NCBI GenBank assembly: GCA_039960995.1
Contig: JBDVKF010000025.1
Coordinates: 13,460-77,459 of the forward strand
DNA: 64,000 bases
DNA from: JABSSA01 sp039960995
GTDB lineage: Bacteria; Pseudomonadota; Alphaproteobacteria; Rhodobacterales; Rhodobacteraceae
Direction: 5' to 3'
The notes beneath the pieces were generated by a model that saw only the letters and a program-made list of their open reading frames with translations, was not told the origin of the DNA and did no database searches. Shown in pieces: positions 25,671-34,017 of the stretch (the stretch's first letter is position 1; each line of letters begins with the position of its first letter). Made by a program: the position numbers and the translations under genes.

Positions 25671-26306
25671 ATGTCCCTGCCCTCAGATTCCAGTTTGACT
25701 GAAAATGGGCTTGCCGCTTCTGGCGGCGGGCGCGTTTTGGTGATCGCGTGTGGCGCGTTGGCGCGTGAGATCATCGACATAAAGACGGTCAACGGCTGGG
25801 ATCACCTGGACCTGACCTGCCTGCCCGCGAACCTTCATCTGTACCCAGAGAAAATCACTGATGCTGTGTGCAGCGCGGTGGCAAAACACAGATCTGACTA
25901 TCATGATGTCTTTGTCGCCTATGCGGATTGTGGGACCGGTGGGTTACTGCAAGCGGCCTGTGATGACATGGGTGTCGAAATGATCAAAGGCCCGCATTGC
26001 TATAGTTTTTTCGAGGAAAATGAACGCTTTGCCGAGCAAAGTGAAAGTGAATTCACCACGTTTTTCCTTACGGATTTTCTGGTTCGCCAGTTTGACGCTT
26101 TTGTCTGGCGTCCAATGGGATTGGATCGCCATCCGGAACTGCGAGACATGTATTTCGGAAATTACGAAAAATTGGTGTATCAGGCCCAAACTGACGATCC
26201 TGAATTGACCCAAAAAGCCAAGGAATGCGCACAACGTCTTGGGCTTGCTTTTGAACGTCGGTTTACTGGATACGGCGATCTGGCGAACGCGCTGGCCGAA
26301 ATCTGA
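25671..26306 (+). CDS. DUF1638 family protein
   Basis: A 211-residue protein with the DUF1638 hallmarks: VIACGALAREI near 24-34, CLPANLHLYPEKI, and VFVAYADCGTGGLL. The Cys residues in these motifs suggest metal or thiol chemistry. The family is repeatedly found beside corrinoid proteins and methylamine or homocysteine methyltransferases. Here it starts 12 bp after the corrinoid gene. A role in maturing, reactivating or feeding the methyl-transfer system is inferred; no reaction is established that I know of. Confidence 0.88.
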   Translation: MSLPSDSSLTENGLAASGGGRVLVIACGALAREIIDIKTVNGWDHLDLTCLPANLHLYPEKITDAVCSAVAKHRSDYHDVFVAYADCGTGGLLQAACDDMGVEMIKGPHCYSFFEENERFAEQSESEFTTFFLTDFLVRQFDAFVWRPMGLDRHPELRDMYFGNYEKLVYQAQTDDPELTQKAKECAQRLGLAFERRFTGYGDLANALAEI

Positions 26307-26310
26307 GAAA

Positions 26311-26718
26311 CTAGCCCTTTGCCGCGATGCTTCGAATGCGTTCGATCATAGCGCGCAAGCCGTTTGATCGTTGGGCGGACAAATGATCAGTTAACCCAAT
26401 ACGACCCATTTCGGCGCGTGCGTCGACTGCCATTACATCTGACAATGTCAGGCCGTTATACAATTTCCGCAGCACTGCGATCAATCCGTTGACAATCATG
26501 GCATCACTTTCGCCATCAAATGTCAGCACGTCCTCCTCGACCTGAACATGCAACCAAACTTGGCTGGCGCATCCGTCAACTTTGGTCGCGGGCACTTTCA
26601 ACCCGTCTGGCAACGGGTCCATCGCCTTCCCCTCTTCGATGACATGCCGATAGCGGTCTTCCCAATCTTCGAGAAATTCAAAATCTTCTACGATGTTTTC
26701 GAATGCTTCTGTTGCCAT
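26311..26718 (-). CDS. sufE: Cysteine desulfuration protein SufE
   Basis: A 135-residue SufE-family protein that takes persulfide sulfur from the SufS desulfurase for iron-sulfur cluster assembly. The acceptor Cys50 lies in KVDGCASQVWL. EEGKAMDPLP and MVNGL-like helices match the family. The ribosome binding site AAGAGGCAAAG precedes ATG 26718, so the longer in-frame extension is not used. It is convergent with DUF1638 (4-bp gap) and divergent from the lipoprotein gene; no other suf genes are in the window. Confidence 0.93.
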   Translation of the reverse strand: MATEAFENIVEDFEFLEDWEDRYRHVIEEGKAMDPLPDGLKVPATKVDGCASQVWLHVQVEEDVLTFDGESDAMIVNGLIAVLRKLYNGLTLSDVMAVDARAEMGRIGLTDHLSAQRSNGLRAMIERIRSIAAKG

Positions 26719-26839
26719 CTTTGCCTCTTTCTTTGACCATGACCTAGGACGCAAGATTGCAAAGGTCCAGACCAACACGTCTTTTCAAAGTCAGGTGGTT
26801 GCGCTACGACACTGTCAAAAGACCATGGGGGGCTTATCG

Positions 26840-27373
26840 ATGCGTCGCGTCACCATTTTGCTACTAGCTGCCGTTGTTGGCCTGACCGCGTGCGGAACGG
26901 TCAGGGACAGTCGGATTAATCCATTGAATTGGTTCGGCAACAGCCGAGAAGAGCCCGTGCAAGCCGCACCAGAGAAGGCCGTAAACCCGTTGATTCCTGA
27001 ACAGTCGTCGGGTGGATTGTTCAAGCGACAAAAAGAATTGGACAGTATTTACAGAGGTGTTCCTGTAAATGTCGTGCGTGACCTTGTCATCGAACGTGTT
27101 CCTGGCGGCGCAATCATTCGCGTCACGGGTGTATCGCAATTTCAAAATGTGTATGACGTTCGTTTGACGCCTGTCGATGAAGACGAAGAACCCGTCGAAG
27201 GTGTTTTGGAATACCGTCTTGAGGCAATTATACCGGAAAAGCCAATTTCTGGTGGTGATGAGCGCTTGCGCACGATAGTGGCGGCACGGACAGTGACCGA
27301 TAGCGAACTGGAACTGGTGCGCCAAATTCGGGTTATTGGTCAGGACAACGCACGCATTATCGCGCGGCGCTAA
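26840..27373 (+). CDS. Putative outer-membrane or periplasmic lipoprotein
   Basis: A 177-residue protein with a lipoprotein signal MRRVTILLLAAVVGLTAC (Cys18 as lipidation site; +2 Gly does not signal inner-membrane retention). The mature part has DSRINPLNWFGNSRE, a linker, and a beta-rich domain from about 75 (DLVIERVPGGAIIRVTGVSQ onward). I recognise it as a conserved Rhodobacterales hypothetical lipoprotein without known function. GGGGGGC lies 8 nt before ATG 26840, which is preferred over ATG 26825. Single gene. Confidence 0.85.
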   Translation: MRRVTILLLAAVVGLTACGTVRDSRINPLNWFGNSREEPVQAAPEKAVNPLIPEQSSGGLFKRQKELDSIYRGVPVNVVRDLVIERVPGGAIIRVTGVSQFQNVYDVRLTPVDEDEEPVEGVLEYRLEAIIPEKPISGGDERLRTIVAARTVTDSELELVRQIRVIGQDNARIIARR

Positions 27374-27394
27374 ACCGTCAAATCTGTGTATTTG

Positions 27395-28555
27395 TCAGTC
27401 CAATGGAATGATTTGAACGTCATTACCATTGGCTGTCAGCGCGATTTTGCCTTCGCAAAGGCGCAATGCGTCGTCGCCAAACACTTCCATACGCCATCCT
27501 GTCAGTGCAGGCATGTCCCGCACTCCAGCTGACAACGCATCCAAATCAGAAGCTGAGGCAATCAGTTTCGCAGCAACCCCTGCATGTTCCGTTTTTGCTT
27601 TTAACAACACACGCAGTAAGTCGGCCAACGCTGGGTTCACCTGCAAACGATCACGGTTGTGATCCACGCTTGGCAGTGATTTGTCAGGCAGGTTGGCAGC
27701 CTTTTGGATCGCTTGAAGAATGCCTTCAGCGATATCGCCTTTCCGAGCTTCACGTAACAGCAACCGCGCACGGTTTAACTCTTCCATGGTCTTTGGCTTT
27801 AGGCTGGCCAATTCAATCAACGCATCATCTTTGTAAACACGGTTTCGCGGAACATTTTTACCCTGTGCGTGTTTCTCGCGAAAAGCGGCCAATTCGCGAA
27901 CATTGGCAAGAAACCGAGGGCTACTCGTTCGCGTTTTGACGCGTTTCCATGCATTTTGCGGCTCGATTATGTAGGTGGCCGGAGAAAGCAGCACTTTTAA
28001 TTCTTCAGACACCCAACGTGCGCGTTTTGTTTTGTCTATTTCCTTGGACAGGAATTCATAGATCGTGCGCAAATGCGTAACATCCGCCAATGCATACGTC
28101 ATCTGAGCGTCTGTCAAAGGCCTGCGCGACCAATCCGTAAACCGGGATGTTTTGTCCAGTTTTGCCCGCGCGATCTTTTTCACGAGGGTCTCGTATCCAA
28201 CTTGTTCACCAAATCCGCACACCATCGCGGCGACCTGAGTATCAAACAAAGGTTCTGGAAAAACCTGCGCATCGACAAAGAAAATTTCTAAATCTTGCCG
28301 GGCTGCGTGAAAGACTTTGACGACGGATGTGTCGCGAAACAACTCATATAGCGGTTCAAGCGACAGACCATCCGATAGCGGGTCAACCAAAACGGCGTCT
28401 GTTTTCCCGTCACCAGGGTAAGCCAATTGAATAAGGCACAATTTGGAATAATAGGTGCGCTCACGCAGGAATTCGGTATCGACCGTTACATAGTCATATT
28501 TGGCAGCTTCGGTACAAAAAGCGTGCAGTTCGGCGGTCGTTGAAAGTGTAATCAT
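27395..28555 (-). CDS. rnd: Ribonuclease D
   Basis: A 386-residue 3'-5' exoribonuclease that trims tRNA precursors and other stable RNA. The DEDD exonuclease domain begins with VDTEFLRERTY (Asp26, Glu28); further acidic motifs are in FHAARQDLE and the tyrosine-type motif YALADVTHL. The HRDC domain (about 215-295) includes FREKHAQGKNVPRNRVYKDD. Length is typical. It follows purN by 75 bp on the same strand and may share its transcript. Confidence 0.96.
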   Translation of the reverse strand: MITLSTTAELHAFCTEAAKYDYVTVDTEFLRERTYYSKLCLIQLAYPGDGKTDAVLVDPLSDGLSLEPLYELFRDTSVVKVFHAARQDLEIFFVDAQVFPEPLFDTQVAAMVCGFGEQVGYETLVKKIARAKLDKTSRFTDWSRRPLTDAQMTYALADVTHLRTIYEFLSKEIDKTKRARWVSEELKVLLSPATYIIEPQNAWKRVKTRTSSPRFLANVRELAAFREKHAQGKNVPRNRVYKDDALIELASLKPKTMEELNRARLLLREARKGDIAEGILQAIQKAANLPDKSLPSVDHNRDRLQVNPALADLLRVLLKAKTEHAGVAAKLIASASDLDALSAGVRDMPALTGWRMEVFGDDALRLCEGKIALTANGNDVQIIPLD

Positions 28556-28630
28556 TCGTTATCCATCACAAGCCCGTGCCCTGCGGGTCTTGGTGGCTTA
28601 CACGAAAGTAAATCCAAGAACCAGTGCCGG

Positions 28631-29221
28631 TTAAAGGTCGATGCGAGTTCTGTCGCCACTTGCGAAACGACGAAGTACTAAAGGGTATAATTGATGCTCT
28701 TTTGTCAACACTCGACCCGCCAATAGGTCAGGTGTGTCATCTGGTTCCACCGGAACCACGGCCTGACCAAGGATAGGACCATCATCCAAAACAGGCGTCA
28801 CAATATGAACGCTGCACCCTGCCGTCCGGTCTCCGGCGTTCAATGCACGCGCGTGTGTGTTCAAGCCTGGATACTTGGGTAACAACGAAGGATGGATGTT
28901 CAGCATCTTGTTGGCACGAGCGTCGACAAAAGCGGGCGACAAAACGCGCATAAACCCAGCCAAACAGAATAGATCTGCATCATATTGAGAAAGCGCCTTA
29001 TCGACACTGACTTCGAATGCGGTCTTGTCTTTCCCAAAAGGACGATGATCCACAATCTCGGTTGCAAGCCCTTGGGACTTTGCCCAGCTGACGCCAGCCG
29101 CGTCGGGCTTGTTTGAAAAGATCACGCACGGCCGCGCAGGATGGTCACCCTGCATACTTTCGACAAGGGTCCGCATATTGGACCCCCCGCCAGAAATAAA
29201 AATGGCAACGCGCTTGGTCAA
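28631..29221 (-). CDS. purN: Phosphoribosylglycinamide formyltransferase
   Basis: A 196-residue GAR transformylase that uses 10-formyl-THF in purine synthesis. The N-terminal phosphate loop is ISGGGSNM (9-16). The catalytic set is visible as NIHPSLLPKYPGLNTH and the Asp of GCSVHIVTPVLDDGPIL. Its ATG overlaps the purM stop by 4 bp, so the two are translationally coupled, an arrangement common in proteobacteria. Confidence 0.97.
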   Translation of the reverse strand: MTKRVAIFISGGGSNMRTLVESMQGDHPARPCVIFSNKPDAAGVSWAKSQGLATEIVDHRPFGKDKTAFEVSVDKALSQYDADLFCLAGFMRVLSPAFVDARANKMLNIHPSLLPKYPGLNTHARALNAGDRTAGCSVHIVTPVLDDGPILGQAVVPVEPDDTPDLLAGRVLTKEHQLYPLVLRRFASGDRTRIDL

Positions 29222-30255
29222 AAAAGTAATCCGCTGTATTGAACACCCTGCCCCTCAGACACGGTGCCGATGCGCACGCTATCTGAACCCAGAATTTGCA
29301 TTGCAGCATCAGCTTGGTCTGCCGGAACTGCAGCAACCATGCCAATGCCTGCGTTAAACGTTTTCAACAGTTCGGATTCCTCGAGCCCCCCGACCTTTAC
29401 CAACCATTGAAACACAGGTGGCAAGCTCCAACTGTTCAGGTCGATATTTGCACACAGTCCATCAGGCATCATCCGGGGGACGTTTTCAGTCAGACCGCCG
29501 CCTGTGATATGCGAAAACCCATGCACAACACCGGCACGTGTCGCTTCTACTGCGGGTCGGACATACAATTGTGTCGGGGCCAATAGTGCTTCACCCAGTG
29601 TTTTGCCTGACCAAGGGCACGTGTCATCCCAACCAAGGCCAGAAAGTTCAACAAGCTTGCGCACCAAAGAATATCCGTTGGAATGAACACCATTGGATGG
29701 CATGCCAAGCAAAACATCTCCGGCTGACACATCACGCGGCAAATCTTGTCCGCGCTCCATCGCGCCGACAGCAAATCCCGCAAGGTCAAAATCACCCGGA
29801 GGATACATGCCTGGCATTTCAGCGGTTTCACCACCAATCAATGCACACCCCGACGCTTCGCACCCAACCGCAATGCCTTCGACGATGCGTGCTGCTTTAT
29901 CAACGTCCAACGCACCGGTGGCGAAGTAATCCAAAAAGAACAGAGGTTCCGCGCCCTGACAGATCAAATCATTGACACACATCGCCACAAGATCGATCCC
30001 GACTGTGTCCACGTGACCGGTATCAATCGCAATACGTAACTTGGTTCCGACGCCATCTGTGGCGGCAACAAGGATCGGGTCATTGAACCCTGCGGCCTTT
30101 AGGTCAAACAGACCTCCGAACCCGCCAAGACCGGACATAACACCTGTCCGTTTTGTGCGCGCAGCGGCAGGTTTGATACGATCAACAAGAGTATTACCAG
30201 CCTCGATATCTACGCCCGCATCACTGTAAGTTAATCCGTTCTTCTTATTGCTCAT
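29218..30255 (-). CDS. purM: Phosphoribosylformylglycinamidine cyclo-ligase
   Basis: A 345-residue AIR synthetase, an ATP-grasp-unrelated PurM-fold enzyme closing the imidazole ring. The start MSNKKNGLTYSDAGVDIEAG and the motifs VAATDGVGTKLRIA, CVNDLICQGAEPLFFLDY and GGETAEMPGMY are diagnostic. ATG 30255 fits the family; an upstream frame extension does not. First gene of the purM-purN(-rnd) unit, divergent from the porin. Confidence 0.97.
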   Translation of the reverse strand: MSNKKNGLTYSDAGVDIEAGNTLVDRIKPAAARTKRTGVMSGLGGFGGLFDLKAAGFNDPILVAATDGVGTKLRIAIDTGHVDTVGIDLVAMCVNDLICQGAEPLFFLDYFATGALDVDKAARIVEGIAVGCEASGCALIGGETAEMPGMYPPGDFDLAGFAVGAMERGQDLPRDVSAGDVLLGMPSNGVHSNGYSLVRKLVELSGLGWDDTCPWSGKTLGEALLAPTQLYVRPAVEATRAGVVHGFSHITGGGLTENVPRMMPDGLCANIDLNSWSLPPVFQWLVKVGGLEESELLKTFNAGIGMVAAVPADQADAAMQILGSDSVRIGTVSEGQGVQYSGLLF

Positions 30256-30442
30256 GATCTGTCTCCAGCGCGCGCCGTTTTTTGCTTGCCCGCGTTTAGG
30301 GCATGCGCGCACGACTTGCAAAGGCATTGCTCACAAGTGCGCGATATACCCATTCGTTACTTGGTGTTCATGCCAAGCTAACTATTGTGGGACATAGCAT
30401 TGAACGCAAAGTGAACATGCAAATCGGACAAGGGAACTTACC

Positions 30443-31519
30443 ATGCGATTCTACAAAACTGCGTTTGCAGTACTACCTATGAGCTTGATTGCCAGTGGCG
30501 CTTTTGCACAAGATCAGCCGACAAATGACCGTCTGAAATTCTCCGTAAGCGGTCAAATCAACCGAGGTATCTTGTTTTTCGACGACGGAGTAGAATCAAA
30601 CGAACTATTTGTTGATAATGACAACTCTTCGACACGACTGCGCGCGAAATTGTCCTATGATTTCGGGCAAGTAACCGTCGGCGGTGAAATCGAATACGAA
30701 TTTGAATTTAGTTCCACAGCTGAGATCAATCAAATCAATACAGATGACAGTGTTTCTGTCGCCAATGAACGCAAATTCGAACTTTTCGTTCAAGGTGGAT
30801 TTGGTAAACTGTCTGTAGGTCAAGGCGACAGTGCGTCGAACAGCGTGTCAGAAGTCGATTTGTCCAGCACAGCGGTCATTGGCTATTCCGGCATTGCAGA
30901 CTTTGCAGGCGGGTTACTCCTCCGAGACGGTGCAGGCGCTTTGACAACTGTGAATATCGGAAGTGTGTTTTCCAACCTCGACGGAAACAGCCGAATCGAA
31001 CGTATCCGCTACGACACACCGACCTATAAAGGTTTCACAGGATCGGTTTCACTCGGTCAGGATGATCAAGAAGACCTCGCCGTTCGTTACAGCGGCACTC
31101 ATGGCGACTACAGAGTGTCTGGTGCGCTTTCCTACAATACAACGAATTCGCGTGACCGTATCAATGGTTCGGTTTCCGCGCTGCACAATCCAACTGGGAT
31201 CAGCTTAACTTTTGCCACAGGGCGTGACGATCTGGATTCTGGTGCGCCTGATCCAGGGTTCAACTATATCAAGGTTGGATATCAAACGGACGATTTGTTG
31301 CCTTGGGGTAAGACTGCCTTCGCCATCGATTACTATGATGGCGGTGACATCGGAATCGCTGGAGGCAACGCAGAATCCTTCGCATTGGTCGCCGTTCAGA
31401 ACATTGATCGATACGACACCGAAATCTATGCCGGATACCGAAACTACAGCTTCGATGCTCCTGGTCAGACGTTTCAAGATCTTGACGGCTTCTTAATTGG
31501 TGCGCGTTTCAGATTCTAA
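30443..31519 (+). CDS. Gram-negative porin
   Basis: A 358-residue outer-membrane protein. It has a signal peptide (about 1-22, ending ASGAFA) and alternating polar/hydrophobic strands throughout. The C-terminal strand, FLIGARFRF, ends in Phe, as needed for outer-membrane insertion. FELFVQGGFGKLSVGQGD resembles the classic porin strand-loop of Rhodobacter-type general porins. It likely forms a trimeric diffusion channel for small solutes. AAGGGA precedes the ATG. A strong terminator hairpin follows. Monocistronic. Confidence 0.93.
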   Translation: MRFYKTAFAVLPMSLIASGAFAQDQPTNDRLKFSVSGQINRGILFFDDGVESNELFVDNDNSSTRLRAKLSYDFGQVTVGGEIEYEFEFSSTAEINQINTDDSVSVANERKFELFVQGGFGKLSVGQGDSASNSVSEVDLSSTAVIGYSGIADFAGGLLLRDGAGALTTVNIGSVFSNLDGNSRIERIRYDTPTYKGFTGSVSLGQDDQEDLAVRYSGTHGDYRVSGALSYNTTNSRDRINGSVSALHNPTGISLTFATGRDDLDSGAPDPGFNYIKVGYQTDDLLPWGKTAFAIDYYDGGDIGIAGGNAESFALVAVQNIDRYDTEIYAGYRNYSFDAPGQTFQDLDGFLIGARFRF

Positions 31520-31526
31520 ATTCAGT

Positions 31527-31560
31527 TGCAAGCGCGGCATATCTGTCGCGCTTGCATTTG
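31527..31560 (+). terminator. Porin terminator
   Basis: A perfect 10-bp stem, TGCAAGCGCG (31527-31536) with CGCGCTTGCA (31547-31556), a 10-nt loop and TTT after it, 7 bp downstream of the porin stop. Confidence 0.75.
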
Positions 31561-31605
31561 GGCATCTTGACACGGTTGCTACCAGTGATATCTCCGCACT
31601 TAAGG

Positions 31606-31682
31606 GGGCCTGTAGCTCAACTGGTTAGAGCAGAGCGCTCATAACGCTTTGGTTGCGGGTTCAAGTCCTGCCGGGCCTACCA
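31606..31682 (+). tRNA. tRNA with CAT anticodon, best read as tRNA-Ile2 (lysidine) rather than tRNA-Met
   Basis: A 77-nt cloverleaf with encoded CCA. The acceptor stem GGGCCTG/CGGGCCT allows G-U pairs. The D-arm is GCTC/GAGC, the anticodon loop CTCATAA (anticodon 31640-31642), and the T-arm GCGGG-TTCAAGT-CCTGC. The initiator features (three G-C pairs in the anticodon stem, unpaired 1-72) are absent. Pairs C4-G69 and C5-G68 are those favoured by the lysidine synthetase TilS, which points to tRNA-Ile2 reading AUA. Automatic tools often name it tRNA-Met. Confidence 0.9.
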
Positions 31683-31695
31683 AACATCGCCATGC

Positions 31696-32451
31696 CTACG
31701 CCGCGATGCTCTCCTCCTCTGCATAAATCAGATGATCGATGTTCTTGTGCGTATATCGTTCAGCAGGCACATCGTAATTTTCGAGATTTGCCAGACGATA
31801 GCCCTGCCCGCGTACGGTTTCGATCAAGTCGTTAGGCGCACCTACTGCTCCAAGGTGTGTACGTATTCCGTTCAAGAACACCTCTAAAACGCGAGAATCT
31901 GGTGTTTCGTCAATTCCATACAATTCCCCCAAAATTTTGTTCTTACTTACCACGGTCGTCTGGTTCAGGCAGAGAACCTCAAATATTTGATATTGCGAAG
32001 GTGACAATGCCACGCGAACACCATCCCAACGAACTTCTTGATCCCGCAGATCCAACGACGAAGGACCGTTCTGAATGATCGGGCGGGCGTTTCCTCTTCG
32101 ACGAGACATGACAGCCAGCAAGCGGTGTTTGATTTCTGGAAACGACATTTTGGGGCTCAAGATATCGTCTGCACCCAAATCCAAACCTGCAAGAGCGACC
32201 TCCATGGTATTGTCATTATTCAGCAAGAGAATAGTCGCGTCAGGTTGTTCTTTGCGCAATTGGCTTAACGCCACACGCCACCGCAAATCAGGCAGGTCTG
32301 TTTCCATAATAATGGCTGGGTTTTCCAACAGATCAAGGCATTCAAAGACTTCAATGCCGTCCTTTGCTGTTGTCGTGTGAAAGCCTGCTTCGCGCAAACC
32401 GGCTTCAATCCGCGCTCCGTCCCAGGTTGTTACACTCATCAAAATCCGCAT
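31696..32451 (-). CDS. OmpR/CtrA-type winged-helix regulator with a degenerate receiver
   Basis: A 251-residue protein. The N-terminal 1-115 has the receiver fold but lacks the acidic pair (MRILMSVTTW instead of an ED/DD pocket). At the phosphorylation position, aligned with CtrA Asp51 through the following LPD, it has Glu50. The C-terminal 130-222 is an OmpR-type winged helix (VALSPSQYQIFEVL, RVLEVFLNGIRTHL, ETVRGQGYRL). A 30-residue tail follows. It probably works without phosphorylation. It lies 200 bp downstream of an EnvZ-like kinase on the same strand, separated by a strong hairpin. ATG 32451 is taken. Confidence 0.85.
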   Translation of the reverse strand: MRILMSVTTWDGARIEAGLREAGFHTTTAKDGIEVFECLDLLENPAIIMETDLPDLRWRVALSQLRKEQPDATILLLNNDNTMEVALAGLDLGADDILSPKMSFPEIKHRLLAVMSRRRGNARPIIQNGPSSLDLRDQEVRWDGVRVALSPSQYQIFEVLCLNQTTVVSKNKILGELYGIDETPDSRVLEVFLNGIRTHLGAVGAPNDLIETVRGQGYRLANLENYDVPAERYTHKNIDHLIYAEEESIAA

Positions 32452-32474
32452 CGCAATCGCTCCACTTGTTAAAG

Positions 32475-32513
32475 GTGGTCCCGCTTGCGTTGCATGGCCC
32501 AACGCAGGACCAC
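32475..32513 (-). terminator. Strong hairpin between histidine kinase and winged-helix regulator genes
   Basis: Outer arms GTGGTCC (32475-32481) and GGACCAC (32507-32513) and inner arms GCGTTG/CAACGC form a long stem-loop. On the minus strand it is followed by TTTAAC, so it may partly terminate the kinase transcript or serve as a leader structure 24 bp upstream of the regulator start. Confidence 0.5.
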
Positions 32514-32661
32514 GCACATGGTAGTTAAACTTTTTAGCCTCTGCGTTCTGCTTTGGCCGTCCATTAGGGTTTACGATTTATAACGCCTGCTTTTCCAGCC
32601 GTTTCTCGTGAAAAGGTTAACGCCCATAGCAGCAAGTTCCAAATAGCGTACGCGGTGTAAA

Positions 32662-33978
32662 TTAGCGGGCGATGACGATGTCCGCGCGCAAACCGCCCAA
32701 ACTTTCACTGCTGCCCAATCGTAAAACTCCGCCATGCGCCCGCGCAATGTCTGTTGCGATGGCCAACCCAAGCCCGACACCACTGCCTCTGTCTTGATTG
32801 CGCGATGGATCAAGCCGCGTGAAGGGTTTTTGCGCCTCGGCGCGCTGACTTTCCGGAATACCTGGCCCTGGATCTTCGACGCGCAAACGTAACGATTTGT
32901 CAGTTACTTGAACCGAAACTTCGGCGCGCCCGCCATATCGAACAGCATTTGAAATAAGATTGTCCAATGCGCGTTGCATCGCCCCTGCGCGCAACAAGAC
33001 ATCTCCGTGCCCTTCAACCAGTTTCAACGTTACATCCTGACCTGCGCGTTGTGCTTCGGATACTGCATTTCTTGCAAGTTCTATTGCATTTACAGACTCT
33101 GCCTCACCCTCGCCTGCACTTCTAGTGAAGTTCAAAAATTCGTCGATCATCTGTTGCATGGCTTCGACGTCATGCAAAATCGGTTTGGCCAACTCTTCGT
33201 CCATTAATGACAGTTCCAAACGCATACGCGTCAACGGAGTACGCAAATCGTGGCTGACACCCGACAACATCAAAGTTCTGGTTTCGATCTGACGTTCGAT
33301 CCTTTGACGCATATCAACAAAGGCAGCGCCGGCCGCGCGCACCTCAGTTGCGCCAGACGGGGTGTAGGGTTCATGGCGACCGCGACCGAAAGCTTCTGAC
33401 GCTCGGGCTAGACGTTTGATTGGTCGCAATTGATTGCGCAAATAGATCAGCGCGACAACCGTTACCAAAACGCTGAAAAACACCATATTTACAAATAGCT
33501 GGTGCGAATTGTTTGCTGAAAGACGTTGGCGATCGAACATAATTTCAATTGCGGATGAACCCGTCTTAGCGATCAAACGCACGGATTTATCTTTGGACAG
33601 ATCGACAACCCGCAATTCTGGTACATTCAACAACAGTTCACGCATGATGATCGTGCCGGAAAAATCAAACCATTGGCGCTGGTTGTTTTCGGTCAATGTT
33701 TCATCATCCACCTCCCGCACAGCCATCTGAAGCGGTTGAAGTTCAGCCTGAAAGGCTTCAGTTAAATCTTGGTTACGCGTTCGTTCAGCCAGATTTAACA
33801 CCAAACGCAGTTCACGCGTGACGGTCGCGGACATCTGACGTGTGACGTCTTCGAAGTGACGTTGTGTAAAGACCACGGATACAACAAGTTGCACACAAAT
33901 CACCGGCAACAAAAGGATGAGCGCGGCACGCCCATACAAGCTGCGTGGCATATATCGTTTGAGCCATTGGAATATCAT
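32662..33978 (-). CDS. EnvZ-like sensor histidine kinase
   Basis: A 438-residue membrane kinase. Helices lie at about 17-38 and 160-180, with a periplasmic sensor of about 120 residues between them. A HAMP domain follows (RNQLRPIKRLARASEAFGRG), then the phosphoacceptor box SGVSHDLRTPLTRMRLEL (His243), N box DNLISNAVRYGG and G boxes EDPGPGIP and GSGVGLGLAI. The H-box GVSHDLRTPLTR is typical of EnvZ, which normally pairs with OmpR; no canonical OmpR is adjacent, only the degenerate regulator downstream. It is divergent from the MBL hydrolase (39-bp gap). Confidence 0.92.
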   Translation of the reverse strand: MIFQWLKRYMPRSLYGRAALILLLPVICVQLVVSVVFTQRHFEDVTRQMSATVTRELRLVLNLAERTRNQDLTEAFQAELQPLQMAVREVDDETLTENNQRQWFDFSGTIIMRELLLNVPELRVVDLSKDKSVRLIAKTGSSAIEIMFDRQRLSANNSHQLFVNMVFFSVLVTVVALIYLRNQLRPIKRLARASEAFGRGRHEPYTPSGATEVRAAGAAFVDMRQRIERQIETRTLMLSGVSHDLRTPLTRMRLELSLMDEELAKPILHDVEAMQQMIDEFLNFTRSAGEGEAESVNAIELARNAVSEAQRAGQDVTLKLVEGHGDVLLRAGAMQRALDNLISNAVRYGGRAEVSVQVTDKSLRLRVEDPGPGIPESQRAEAQKPFTRLDPSRNQDRGSGVGLGLAIATDIARAHGGVLRLGSSESLGGLRADIVIAR

Positions 33979-34017
33979 ACGTTAACCTAACCGCGCGAGC
34001 CTCAAGGGAAAAGCAAG

